Shown here piece after piece: positions 36,095 to 46,584 of a stretch of DNA of 64,000 nt (position 1 is the first letter of the stretch; each line of letters begins with the position of its first letter). Both the position numbers and the translations under genes were made by a program. The DNA comes from Pseudovirgaria hyperparasitica. Lineage: Eukaryota; Ascomycota; Dothideomycetes; Acrospermales; Acrospermaceae. The notes under the pieces were generated by a model. It saw only the letters and a program-made list of their open reading frames with translations, made no database searches and had not been told where the DNA came from. The stretch is taken from positions 757,822 to 821,821 of the forward strand of contig NW_022985568.1 in NCBI RefSeq assembly GCF_010093815.1. Direction: 5' to 3'.

Positions 36095-36302
36095 TGCTTA
36101 TAAAGGTAATTGGATATATAGAGCTGGGTTTGAATTGCGGATATGCAATTGAGAGCTTGGTGCCTCGTTTGCATCATGAGTCTCAAGTATATTTGTATAC
36201 GGAGCAGTCGCCGATGCCTGCTCGCTAGTGCCACTGCCCTCCTGCCTGACTAGAAGTAAACATTCGCTATCGACTTTTGTTTTGCTTCATCTCGCCCGGT
36301 TC

Positions 36303-37448
36303 TCACAACATGGTACAGCTGATTTGTGACGCTCCCCTAATGTAAAATTGATTCAAGGTTTGTGCGACACTATTATTGCTCACGCCGTCGGCGAGTCCAA
36401 TCCAGTGCTGATCTGTCCTAGAGGTATCGTTGACCCAAGAATTACTGCCATCGTCGCTGACATGGTTGTATCCGTACGTGTTTTGGTACTTGAATAGATT
36501 CTTGTGTCCAATCTTGGAGAAGCCGTCCAGCGATAGGACCGCGTATAACATCGTCAAGCCGTCCCATGAAGAGGTCGACGCCCCACCTCGGCCAACATAC
36601 CACTCATAGCCTGCCAAGACGGGCGATTTGGGAGGTGCCAAAGCTGGAGAGGGCCCGGAGATTACATTGAGGCCTGGTGTATAACCAGAGAATGTAATGC
36701 GCCCCGGCCAGAAATTGACCACCGCTTGTGTAGCTTGAGGAGTTTTACCACCAAAGTTGAACTCATAGGTGAAATGTATGGTATTTGACGTAGGATACTC
36801 GCCACCCATCACTACTAACTCGGACACCTTGCGACGTATAAGATCGCGACCTCCCAAGGGTGAAAATTCGTCCGGAGTCGAAGAGATGAGGGTTGCGAGA
36901 TTATCGAAATATCCTAAAGATACAACCGTGATACTGCCATCTTCTGCAGAGCCAAGTATACGTCGGTACATCTGTACAGGATCTGGAGTATGACCCGCGT
37001 CGTCTAATGCTCGTGGGTAATTATAAGCAATTTTGCTAGCGTATTCCCCGTTTCTGGTTTCAACATTAGAAACATGAACCAATGCAAAATATCTCAACGT
37101 ACACGAAGGTATAGCGGTCAAAATACGTGTCATTTGTCAAGGGCTTCATAGCCGCAATCGGAATATCGCCATTGCCAAAATACGTATTGATACACTAGAC
37201 GTTATGAGCTTCGGCCGACATTCAGTAGGCGGACGTACACTTGTGGCTAATGAGCCGTACTTTGAGGAAGTGTTTATAGCGATGCCACGGATTGTGGCGA
37301 GGCCGCAGTTGTGGAAAACGTTGGCCACTGCTAGAGCGCCAACGTCATCAATGCCGCCCATGATGTCGATATCCATGATGATATCCTTTGCTGATTGCGC
37401 TCCCGCCGATGTTACCCATAGAGCATACAACAACATCTTGAACATCAT
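36303..37448 (-). CDS. Secreted nucleoside hydrolase-like protein
   Basis: There are three exons: 37448-37239, 37194-37103 and 37053-36303, with introns of 44 and 49 nt, giving 350 residues. A signal peptide (about 1-17, ending SAGA) precedes the family's Ca2+-binding N-terminal motif, here DIDIMGGIDDVGALAVAN. Classical inosine/uridine hydrolases have DxDPGxDD, so this member has a two-residue longer spacing, as in the fungal extracellular subgroup. The middle contains ITVVSLGYFDNLATLI and KVSELVVMGGEYP, and a late region has the YGYNHV stretch. The family cleaves the N-glycosidic bond of ribonucleosides. Whether this secreted subgroup is catalytically active on nucleosides is not established by the sequence. 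The adjacent Zn2Cys6 gene (37764-39030) has the same orientation. Confidence 0.82.
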
Positions 37449-37763
37449 TATTGCTCGTAACTAGGTTATATCGAAGATAAATGTTATGCAGCTACATTTC
37501 TACCGCAATGTGGGTCTGCCCACTGTTGCCAAGGCGCCGAAACCCCCGATGGGCTTTTCTCTTGGATCTGAAGCTCCTACAGATGGCATGTATGATCTAT
37601 TTGGAGGCTATTATATCAAGCATTATTGTATCTTAGAATATGCTTCGATGGCTCAACTTACAGTAGCTAGGCCGTCCGAAAGCCTCTGTATAGGCAAGGG
37701 TGAAAGCCTTCAGTCCCCTAAGCGTGGAGTTGTCTTAACAGAGATCCCCTTACTATCTTGACT
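37449..37763. other. Intergenic between nucleoside hydrolase and Zn2Cys6 gene
   Basis: This 315-bp spacer contains the promoter of the nucleoside hydrolase and the 3' end of the regulator gene. No coding signal; no obvious CGG-N-CCG site identified. Confidence 0.45.
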
Positions 37764-39030
37764 CTAGAGCAATCGTTCAATCGGCCACGCGATAAGGTGC
37801 CGAGCCCCACATCTTCCCAGTTGTTCGGATATAGCCTGTATCATCTGCTGTGGAACACCTTCAATATACCACTTGAAGGACATCCGATCTAGCAAGACTG
37901 TATAGTGGGCAAAGACCACCAAGGCGACTATATCCTGGCGATCCAGCAAGGCAACAAAGGCCGGGCGCAATTGATGTAACCAAGTCATGATTGCCGCTAA
38001 AAACGTTCGTTCGACATCTTCATCTTTGTGATCTTGGAGTGGGGCCTCCAATCGACGTAGGAGTTGTGATGAGAAGATGAATGCCATCCTAAGCATGCGG
38101 AGGGCTACTGTGAAGCTTTCTACTTGACCTTCATCATATGGAGTTTTAGGAGAGCAGTCTCGTGGACATCCTTCCTCCCGTGACCAAAGCTTCTTCAGGT
38201 CATGGAGCCGACCATCGATATCATGCTCTTCTGGTGTCTCTGGTATGTAGTCCCTTTGCAGATCTCGTTTGGGAAGTAGGCGTGCGATAGGAGAGGACTC
38301 AATCCATTTCCAGTGGGGTCTCAGTACCCTAATTCCATGCCAGATCTTTAGCCAATGAACTGAATCTTCTGGCTGATTTCCACAAAAGTAGTTGCTGAAG
38401 GTATCGTAGTAATGCGACGCGGCTAAAGTGTATAGAAAGTTACAACTACCGAAATTGAGGATTGCTGGAGCGTTATCCTGGGTGACGTTTTCCAGGGCAT
38501 CCTTCATGGGACCAGTAGCAAGGTTGATATGATGAGCACCAAGTGCCAGGTAATAGCCGTCGAGTCTGGAGGTTCCTGTCTCCTTTCGAAGTAAGTATGC
38601 CTTGTGACTAGCCGCTAAGGCGAGAATCGCACGCAGCAGAAACGTGTTTCGGAACGCACATTCGGGTACAAATTCCTGCCAGACGGACTCTATACTAATG
38701 GACAAGCTTGTCTTCAGAGTCCAATGATGTAATAGCTCCATGTCTTGGGTCGTGAAGTGGAATGAGTGCCCAGTCGACAGTGAAGATTCATCGCTTCCAG
38801 GGGTTGGGTAGCTGAATGGGCCTCCGTGACCTATGGTCCCATCTCGAAAATGACAATCCAGAGAAAGTTTCCTGCAACTACCACACATTGGCTTCTGCTC
38901 GTCGCACTGGATCAATCAGACTGTCGAAGGCGTTTATCAAGTTGTCAATGGACCATACCTTGACCCGCCGACGTTTGCAAGTAGTGCAACCTGTTCTGGT
39001 TTTGTTGTGACGCTTCCGTTCGGCTCCCAT
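37764..39030 (-). CDS. Zn2Cys6 (Gal4-type) transcription factor
   Basis: Exons 39030-38959 and 38906-37764 are joined by a 52-nt intron (GTATGG...CAG) placed inside the zinc cluster, giving 404 residues. The cluster has six cysteines at residues 15, 18, 25, 32, 35 and 42 (CTTCKRRRVKCDEQKPMCGS and onward), preceded by basic residues RKRHNKTRTG. The rest, with HFTTQDMELLHHWTLKTSLS and LLRAILALAASHKAYLLRK, is the fungal-specific middle homology region of the short UPC2/STA1-like class. The frame is open upstream to 39081, but the first ATG is 39030. The target is unknown; the adjacent secreted nucleoside hydrolase is a candidate by position only. Confidence 0.88.
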
Positions 39031-39286
39031 GCCTTTCTCTATGTCTACAGATATCTTAGAACATATTACAACATAGGGCACCAGAAAGTCTTCAATCTAA
39101 AGATGTGCATGCTAGTATAGTCAGCCGAGCAATTCGGTGTTGTACCGGATACCTAACACTCTTGGCCGACCGGGATATAGAGGTCTGTGCGCTTTCCTCC
39201 CTGGTCATTCCTAAGCCCAAGGACCACTGATTAGGGTAGCCAATACGTCAAAACTGCTTCTATCAACGCCTTCACAGATCACCATC

Positions 39287-40540
39287 ATGGAGGGAATGTT
39301 CTATAATGTTACGAATGGGTAATTAAGTCTCTGCTATGCTAAGGTTATGGAGGCTAACAAGGCCCGTACAGCTATGTCGAGGGCATTGTTCGAGGTTACC
39401 GCAACGCTCTTCTCACGAATCAGAACTACGGAAACCTGACGCAATGCGAGACCATCGATGGTATGCTATCGCCATTCCTGTAGTACGGTATCTGACTGAC
39501 ACTTTTGCGCAGATGTGAAGCTTCAGCTGTCTCCCGCTTACGGCGACTTCCTTTCGTCTCTACCTCCGAACCCTTCCACTTCTGCTCTCGCCGCAAAGAC
39601 TACAGACAAGCTTGTATCCGAGTTCCGCTATCTCCAAGCAAACTCAACAGGGTCCCTATCTAAGTTCATGGACTATCTGACCTACGGTTACATGATTGAC
39701 AATGTTGCACTGCTGATTACGGGAACGTTGCATGAACGAGATACTAGGGAACTGTTGGATCGATGTCATCCTCTTGGCTGGTTCGAGACGATGCCCGTAC
39801 TTTGTGTCGCTACCAATATCGAGGAATTATACAACTCTGTCCTGGTCGAGACTCCACTAGCGCCGTACTTCAAAGGCTCCCTCAGCCATTCTGACTTGGA
39901 CGAACTCAACATCGAAATCATTCGGAATACATTGTACAAGAATTATTTGGAGGACTTCTACCAATGGGTGAATAGCGACCCTGAAGTTTCCGGGACCCCT
40001 ACATCAGAGGTCATGAGCGAGGTGCTAGAATTTGAAGCAGATCGCAGAAGCATCAACATCACACTGAACTCCTTCGGCACAGAGCTGTCTAAGGCTGATA
40101 GAAAGAAACTGTACCCTAACTTTGGACGGCTATACCCGGAGGGCACTCTGATGCTGTCGAGGGCGGACGATGTCGAGGGTGTCCGTATCGCCGTCGATGG
40201 TGTTGGGGACTACAAAAGCTTCTTTGATCAGACTGGCCTAAGCGGTGGAGGCCCGTCGCTCGGAAACATGTCAGGGGGCGGTGGCGATTCTCATAAAAGC
40301 TTAGAAGATTTGTTCTACCAGAAGGAGATGGAGATCAGCAAACTCGCCTTCACTAGGCAGTTCACGCATGCTGTAGTATACGCATGGGTCAAGCTAAGGG
40401 AGCAGGTACGGTCGACTACAAGTTAAACAACTAAATTCGGCTAATTCAACGTGTAGGAAATACGGAACATCACCTGGATAGCGGAATGCATTGCGCAGAA
40501 CCAAAAAGACCGTATCGGAAACTTCATAAGTGTATTTTGA
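39287..40540 (+). CDS. VMA6: V-type ATPase V0 subunit d
   Basis: There are four exons: 39287-39318, 39372-39460, 39513-40405 and 40457-40540, with introns of 51-53 nt, giving 365 residues. The start MEGMFYNVTNGYVEGIVRGYR and motifs QNYGNLTQCETIDDVKLQLS, FMDYLTYGYMIDNVALLITG, LYKNYLEDFY, FEADRRSINITLNSFGTELS and LYPNFGRLYPEG are diagnostic of subunit d. The last exon supplies EIRNITWIAECIAQNQKDRI and ends ISVF. Subunit d is the cytosolic cap on the proteolipid ring that couples the central stalk of V1 to V0 in vacuolar and endosomal membranes. A Gly-rich insertion (GGGPSLGNMSGGGGD, about residue 288) is a filamentous-fungus-like loop absent from yeast. It is slightly longer than the yeast protein for that reason. 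Confidence 0.95.
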
Positions 40541-41121
40541 GGTAGTCTGCGCTATTGTTTGCTGTAAACAAAGGTATGGCGCCGCGACCATTGAAAGGCA
40601 AGATGTGCCTATACAAATGAATTACAAACTGCCCACACTGGAGTGCACATACACCCTCGCTATGGTGGCGTTGCTACAAAGGTGCCGATCAGAACAGGTA
40701 AATTCTCGCTGTTGGGTGGGCTTGTGTGTGTGGAGAGCCTGTCCAATTACAGGGCCATTGGCAGCCTTTCATAACACGTCGTCGCCTATACACTCTCATT
40801 CGTAGGTAGGGATCATTTGTATGTTATGCTTAAAGTAAGTAGAGAACGAATCTTTCACCCTAGGTACACTATGATGTACAACGTAGAGTGGTCCTATGCT
40901 GTAACAAAAACGCCAGGGATGGTCAAAGAATATACACGTGCTATTTTGTTGTTCAGAGCGCGTTGTACGTGGTCAGAGCGTTCAGTCGCCATTGTTTGTT
41001 GTTAGTTCACCTGGCTCAAGTTGAACTTGGTTGCCACTATACTTCTTCAAGTCACTCTTCATAATTCGCTCGCCTTCTCTCGCTCTTCCACCTTCAAACA
41101 ACATTTTCTCATCTGTCACTT
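40541..41121. other. Intergenic
   Basis: This 581-bp spacer lies between two plus-strand genes. It must contain the VMA6 3' UTR and the promoter of the 41122 gene. Short frames only. Confidence 0.5.
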
Positions 41122-42030
41122 ATGGGTAAACTCGACCACCAGAACGCCGAAGGGGGCAGGAAAGACAAGAGGCGACGCTCTTCGCACGATTATGGAAAAA
41201 CACTGAAGTCGGTAGAGAGGTCGCGTCTCAACAGTAACAGTGAGGGCAGTGACAGAATCAGACGAGACGAATCGGGAAGAATTGTATTCCCTATAAAGGT
41301 TTGTGACTATCTTTTGCAACTTTTATCCCTGTGGTCTGAGTATCTACAGCGAGACAGCCCACCAAGTACACCTGGAGTGACGGAAGTTCTAACTTCTGAA
41401 CCAATTCACTCGCCTACCCCCGCATCTGAAAATGCCGCGGGCAGAGATCGTAAGATCAGAGGTATCGTCCAGCCCGAGACACCCAAGAAGCGTAAGCATG
41501 ATTCCAACGAGGTCCCTCAGAAACGAAAGCGAGGCACCGAAATGACACCCGGTGCCCGTGTAGGATCAGAGGATTTGGGTAGACGGGCTGAGATCAAGCG
41601 ATTGATGGCGACGATCGAGCCCCGTACAAAAGCCGGTCGTGCTGCGCGCAAGGAGGTCCGCAAGGACTTCGACGATGAAATAGAAAAGCTTCGCTTGCAA
41701 TCACGAGCTCCACCTAGAACTCCTCGAAAGTCCAACAAGTTTACCAAGTCGAATCAGCCTCTACTCAAATCGTCTTTGAGTTCAGCTGTACATGGTATTC
41801 AATGTCTTATCCAGCGCCCAGCTTTCCATGAGAGCTACTTGCAATCTTTCGTCAACGCGGTCGGTGGTAGTGGAGTTCCTGATATGCGCATCACAGTGGA
41901 GGAGGCTAAGAAGCAGTTTGGGACTGCGGCTCTGCTATGTGCGATGAATGGGCTTACTCATGAAGACCTTTGCTCGCTACTCGACCAGTTAAAAGGCAGT
42001 CTTCAACTTGTAATACCTCGCATCGCCTAA
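41122..42030 (+). CDS. Basic hypothetical protein, probably nuclear
   Basis: The frame from ATG 41122 runs uninterrupted for 302 residues. A sequence at 41299-41349 has a GTTTGT donor, a TACAG acceptor and a length of 51 nt, the genome's typical intron size and divisible by three. Removing it would delete 17 hydrophobic residues (VCDYLLQLLSLWSEYLQ) from an otherwise hydrophilic region, giving 285 residues. The protein is Lys/Arg/Ser-rich with several nuclear-localisation-like clusters (PKKRKHDSNEVPQKRKRG) and a charged helix (RRAEIKRLMATIEPRTKAGR). Its C-terminal helical region of about 75 residues includes QFGTAALLCAMNGLTHEDL. No family recognised. Confidence 0.65.
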   Translation: MGKLDHQNAEGGRKDKRRRSSHDYGKTLKSVERSRLNSNSEGSDRIRRDESGRIVFPIKVCDYLLQLLSLWSEYLQRDSPPSTPGVTEVLTSEPIHSPTPASENAAGRDRKIRGIVQPETPKKRKHDSNEVPQKRKRGTEMTPGARVGSEDLGRRAEIKRLMATIEPRTKAGRAARKEVRKDFDDEIEKLRLQSRAPPRTPRKSNKFTKSNQPLLKSSLSSAVHGIQCLIQRPAFHESYLQSFVNAVGGSGVPDMRITVEEAKKQFGTAALLCAMNGLTHEDLCSLLDQLKGSLQLVIPRIA

Positions 42031-42768
42031 GAAGTGAGCTGAGCATGTCGGTCTATTCGTGCTTGTTCCATACATGCGTGGCTGGAACATTCAGGTATTG
42101 ACTGGATATCGAAGTGCGAGTATAATGGTTGGCTGCTACATATCTACGTGTGCTCGAAGGAAGCAAAGCCTAGGGTCTGATATCAACCCTGTAGAATACG
42201 GAGATCGGGCCTCTACACATTGGTTAACCCCTTAAATTGAAGGCAGCATTCACTTGCCTTGCAGATGTGAATTACTAGGCCATGGTCCAATTATTATGCA
42301 CTCCTTACTTGCCTTTGGGGTAGACGTTACTCTACATGGCGAAACTGGAGGATGACTTGTGAAATACCCCTAGATGGATAGATGCACTTCTTTCTCCCAT
42401 TGCACCTCCCTATTCAGCTCAAACAACCGTGGCCCTGCGATAGTATCTGCTCAGGTAGGCGCGTCCAGTTACCAAGGCCGACGTTCCGTACGTCTCTCTC
42501 TCTTCGTCGCCGTCTACCTTGCTCCTTACCTTATTCATCAGGTACGTTCTACTCTTTCGACCAATACAATAACAACAACGAAATTTCACCGCTCAATCTC
42601 TTTTCTATCTTCTTCTTCCATATCTGCATCCCTCTTCTTCCTCTCCGTCTTTCGGCTTCAAGGCCTTGGTCTTGCATGTTTCTTCGTGACCGTATCAGAT
42701 CTTCATTCATCCTTCGCCGCTATTCGTAACGCACATATCCAGAGTGCAGGTCACTGAAGCCTGGTATA
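42031..42768. other. Intergenic, long C/T-rich leader
   Basis: This is the upstream region of the 42769 gene. From about 42,380 the DNA becomes C/T-rich, resembling a long fungal 5' UTR; overlapping open frames there (42374-42757) are Ser/Leu/Phe-rich and not considered coding. Confidence 0.45.
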
Positions 42769-44162
42769 ATGTCTGACTCCGCAGCGTTCAACTTTCCTCG
42801 AGATGATGAGCTATCTGTCCCCAGACCACCTCGCAGTTTACGACCAGTCTTTCGCAGGCTTGGAGCCTGTGGAGACCGCGAGCTACTCAACTACTTGAGC
42901 AGCCGCCGCATTTCGCCAGGTAAGATTACTCACAGAACGGTATTACAAGCTCTGACTCCTCTGCTCCTTGAACATAGGCTTTTTGATCGAGGTTGATATG
43001 CTTTTGAGAAACTATCCCGAGCTCGAACACCATGCCCCGAGGTTTGTCGAAGAGTTCAATCGTACGTCGCCGCTGAATGCGTACCTTCATTTCTTGAAAG
43101 GCTTCACGCGTCCTTGTCGCTACCTCCCTGGTGTTATCCCCGAAGTTGACTTCACCTTGGACGAGAACTGCCATATCACCCGCATCGTTGACAAGCGTGA
43201 TCAAGAACTCGAGGATTTCTTTCGTGACTACGAGTATCGCTTCGATATCCTGGAGACCATTGACCGGGAGGTTCTCTATTTCTGTTCGATTCTTAAGGAC
43301 GGCGGACGTATCTCCCGCAACCAGCGCATGCTCGTTGCGTATCACCTATGGGGTCAACCTGTCGATTGCTACAAGTGGTACGAGTACAATTACCAGGTAA
43401 TATGTTTCAATAGAAAGACTCACTTGCTTTTCTATCATGTTAACTTCTACATCAGACAGAATGGCTTGCCCACCGGTAGGCGCATCGTGTATACACAAAC
43501 ACTTGCTGATTAACATCGATAGATATCTTCCGGAGCATGTCGTGCTCTCGAATATTCCTAAGGACCCTGGTTACGTCGAGCCCCATCCATATGTCTTGGC
43601 GGGACCAGGTCGAAGCCGCAATGATGTTGTGCGCCGCTACAAAGATATCCGCAAACAAATGGCAATGGCCTGTGACCAGGGAGTAGACGTGATAGACGTG
43701 CTGCTCGAGGGGTTTACGAGAGGCTTGGCAAGGAAGGGGTTGACTCGACAGCAAATATCGGATGCGAGAAAGGCGGCAATTCAGGCCCTAGATGAAGAAA
43801 GAGTCAATGGGACAGGCAAAGATATCGTAGACTTGGTAATGGATAGCGCAAAAGCGGTCCCACTTCAAGCCCCAGGACATGAGAAGACTCTACTTTTGGC
43901 GGCTCTAGCCAATCAAACAGTCTTGCCGAACTTCAGCTTCATCACACCGAATATGACAGCCGAGGCTCATATGGATCAGTACCAAACGAAATTCACTACC
44001 CGTTGCAGAAGTACGAAGAAGTTGAAGCAGTCAAGAGTACCAGCGCCGAACATAAGCAAGTCGATCAAGAAACCCCCAAAAAAGCGAAGAAGATGCCATG
44101 CAACCTTGCAGCGGACTGAACGATGTTTATCGTCAAGAGTCGGCCATGGATGTTCTCGATAG
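42769..44162 (+). CDS. Hypothetical protein with unresolved 3' end
   Basis: There are four exons: 42769-42919, 42978-43396, 43456-43475 (a 20-nt micro-exon) and 43523-44162, with introns of 58, 59 and 47 nt. All junctions close in frame up to about 43985, giving 409 residues if read straight to the stop at 44162. The ordered core contains FLIEVDMLLRNYPELEHHA, FLKGFTRPCRYLPGV, YHLWGQPVDCYKWYEYNYQ and YLPEHVVLSNIPKDPGYVEP. No family recognised. From about 43,988 the called frame turns into a Lys/Arg/Cys-rich sequence, while the two other frames look better: frame +2 from about 43,988 to 44,075, then frame +3 from about 44,084 to 44,397 with one TAA near 44,168. One base appears to be missing near 43,988 and another in the C5-A6 run at 44,073-44,083. 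See findings. Confidence 0.6.
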
Positions 44163-44911
44163 AGATGAGTAACATAGAGTCTTTAAAAGTCGTGGCCGCC
44201 GGGATCGCGATTCTGTCAAGACAATTTTAGACTTCATGAGATGTGGCGGTATAGCAGGTCCGGAGACAACCAGTCTGGAGCTCGAGCATCCCTATTCGAA
44301 GGAGTATCTAAATCAAACTATGCATGTCGAAGCCGACAAGCGTGATGTGAGGCTAAGTTACGATTTGCTCCATCTACTCCCACCGTTCCTGCGTTGAGGT
44401 CGGTCGGCTGAACGTGTCCACCTCTTCGTTTCGAGCACTTGGTGGATTTCTTATACGACTGTTCGGTCTCATTTCAATGCCATCATGAGACTCATATACG
44501 AATAGTCTCTTTCCCATCTGTGTCCAAGAGGTAAAAGGAAACCTCAGAGCCTTAGGAGGCTGCATCAAGATATTCGTCGAGGATCGACAACGTTTTTGCT
44601 AGTCGGGCTTTACAAGGAAGCGAGAAGAGAAACGATCAATGTAATGCCTGATTAGCAATGTATCGGTAGACTCATCTATCGAGCACCAAGCATTGTCAAG
44701 TACTCTGTCCTTCTCGGATCATTGCCTTTTGTCATGACTAGCCAAGCAATAAATTACAAACATCCATATGTGTCTAGCTTCATCGACTCTCCCCAGTCTT
44801 GAATTGATCTTCGTCGTGCACATTACCGCATTGGGACATCAGGTTCGGATCTAGCCTTCACTATCTTGGCAGTCCAGAGCATTTAATGAGTGCATTCCAA
44901 CTCGATGGCAA
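44163..44911. other. 3' region; upstream part probably still coding
   Basis: Up to 44,397 one plus-strand frame reads as coding-like protein (including KTILDFMRCGGIAGPETTS and LLHLLPPFLR before a TGA) and probably belongs to the preceding gene. The rest, to the HUB1 stop at 44912, is noncoding. Confidence 0.4.
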
Positions 44912-45878
44912 TCAATCGCCTGTATCGAGCTCTCTACGCTGAGTTAGCAGTGTTTATATCGCATTTGCTTAGGCTTTGGCTTACAAATCCAACTGCACGC
45001 CGTTGCTCACACTGTAATCGGCCAACGTAAGCACGTCCTTGAAAGGTCTTTCGCCCTGCCTCTTGATCATAATCTCATGCGGCTGACGTCCAATTTTGCT
45101 CGCCACAAGGGCCTTGAATAGCTCTAAATCGTGTTAGTCGTTGACTTACTCGTTTTCTCAACCACTCTTCTCCATGGAGGAGGGCTGCATGCGTACTTAT
45201 TGAATCACTCGCTTGACACGGTATCTGTGCCTTAGTTCCAAGCCTATCATTCACTGTCACCACGATCATCGGCTCGCTCGACTGTGCTACTGTCGTTGGG
45301 GGAGCGCGCGGTGGAGGTACGGACGTGTCCAAGATTTTTTCGGGTTGAGCTGAGCTTACACTATCAGAGCCACCATGCAAGCTGAAGTTGGAGGCTGTGT
45401 TGGGTGGGCGATTGAGAGAAAAGTCACGCTGGCGATCCTGGCGCTGATTTAGGCGTTGGGGGTCTGGGCCGGGAGAGCGGGCGCTGCGGTTATTCTGGCG
45501 ACCTGAGTCGCGACGTGAAGGGCGGTATGTGTCGCCGCGATCTCTGTTCTCTCGATTGTTGTTGTGTTGCGAGTCTCCGCCGTCGTCTCTGTCTCGTAAT
45601 CCGTTGCGATCTCTGCCCGACCGATAGCGATTGTCTCTATCCACGCTACCACGACTATCTCGATCATCCCGAGAGTTACGTCTTGGTGAGCGATCGTATC
45701 TGTATCCACGCTTCAGACTTTTATCATCTCTACTATCACCGTCGCGAGTGCGCCTCTCTTTCCACCGAAGCCCACTGCTATTATAGCCCGGGTTTTGAGG
45801 GCCGCGTGGGATTGATCGCTGTGGAGAGCGAGAACGAGCGCGTGAGGTTTCAATTTGACTATCAGTTCGAGGGGCCAT
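44912..45878 (-). CDS. HUB1: Hub1/UBL5 ubiquitin-like protein with RS-rich N-terminal extension
   Basis: There are three exons: 45878-45197, 45123-44985 and 44933-44912 (the last 22 nt), with introns of 73 and 51 nt, giving 280 residues. The final 77 residues (about 204-280) are a complete Hub1 domain: MIVVTVNDRLGTKAQIPCQA, then DSIKLFKALVASKIGRQPHE, FKDVLTLADYSVSNGVQLDL and the tail ELDTGD. Hub1 has no Gly-Gly end and binds spliceosomal proteins (Snu66 HIND motifs, Prp5) noncovalently, changing splice-site use. The extension of about 200 residues is Arg/Ser/Asp-rich (SRARSRSPQRS, many RD/RDR/SRDD repeats), like splicing-factor RS domains. Reading through the last donor would stop at ...VQLDL, so the 22-nt exon is needed. 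An upstream in-frame ATG at 45977 would add 33 Cys/Thr-rich residues; I prefer 45878. Confidence 0.88.
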
Positions 45879-46209
45879 TTCGAGGAGTGGTGAGGTGGTA
45901 GTTGTGTCCAGCTGTTCAGGGCAAGGTGACGTGACGTTACAGTAGTAGGTAGGACATGAGGGACAATTCAGGCACATTTCAGGCAGCGAACTGTTCCTAG
46001 ACTAATGGATGTCTCGTTAACGGTCACTGTGATCTTACCCGCTTATCTTATCGGTAGTCCCTTGTGAACCAGGCATGAGTGAAGTCACGAGTTTGGAAAA
46101 AAATGGCATACCGAAGTGCTCTCGGAAAGTCCATGTCTGTTTTATGAGACGACATCATGCCTAATTCTTAGAGCCATAAAAGCTCGATCTATAAATAAAA
46201 ATAGATAAA

Positions 46210-46584
46210 ACTAGGGTGGCCTGCGGCCGGCAGACTGCGTGCAGTCTTAATTTAAGGCACCAAGGCACCAAGGCACCAAGGCACTAAGGCACGCCGGAAA
46301 ATCCACGGCTAAGACGTGCGAATTTTCAACTCTCGAACCTACCACCAAACGCGACACCAGAGGCTTATAAACCCTACTCGTCCGCGACGACGCGGCTGTA
46401 GATAGTAAAAAGTATATAGAATTACACGGAACTTCATTATCCACAGAATTATCGGTCAAATTATTAATTAAGGGCGTGGTTAATTTAATATGTGGTAACA
46501 GGTGAGTTTTTGGACGTGATTCTGGTGAGGGCGCTAGCGGGCGCTAGACAAAACATTGCATCTTTTTATGATTCCTTTGGAATA
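46210..46584 (+). repeat. Unclassified 375-bp dispersed repeat, unmutated copy
   Basis: Starting at ACTAGGGTGGCC and ending at ATTCCTTTGGAATA, this sequence aligns over its whole length with 60478-60828, where most differences are C-to-T or G-to-A. It contains an AAGGCACCA minisatellite, two short palindromes near its left end (CTGCGGCCGGCAG and GACTGCGTGCAGTC), a direct repeat GGGCGCTAGC / GGGCGCTAGA near its right end, and a terminal palindrome ATTCCTTTGGAAT. I see no terminal inverted repeats, no clear target duplication and no coding capacity. It is probably a non-autonomous element, class unknown. Its normal composition shows it has not been RIP-mutated. Confidence 0.75.
46254..46293. 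repeat. AAGGCACCA minisatellite inside the dispersed repeat
   Basis: About four and a half tandem copies of a 9-bp unit; one unit has C to T. The RIP-mutated copy near 60,527 retains about two recognisable units (AAGGTACTA), so copy number differs between the two repeats. Confidence 0.8.

Noticed and set aside
42374-42757. 127- and 115-codon frames upstream of the 42769 gene
   Set aside because: C/T-rich leader DNA gives long Ser/Leu/Phe frames in two registers at once; no protein-like features.
46210-46584. Interpretation of the 375-bp repeat as a MITE
   Set aside because: The ends are not inverted repeats of each other and no convincing target duplication flanks either copy.
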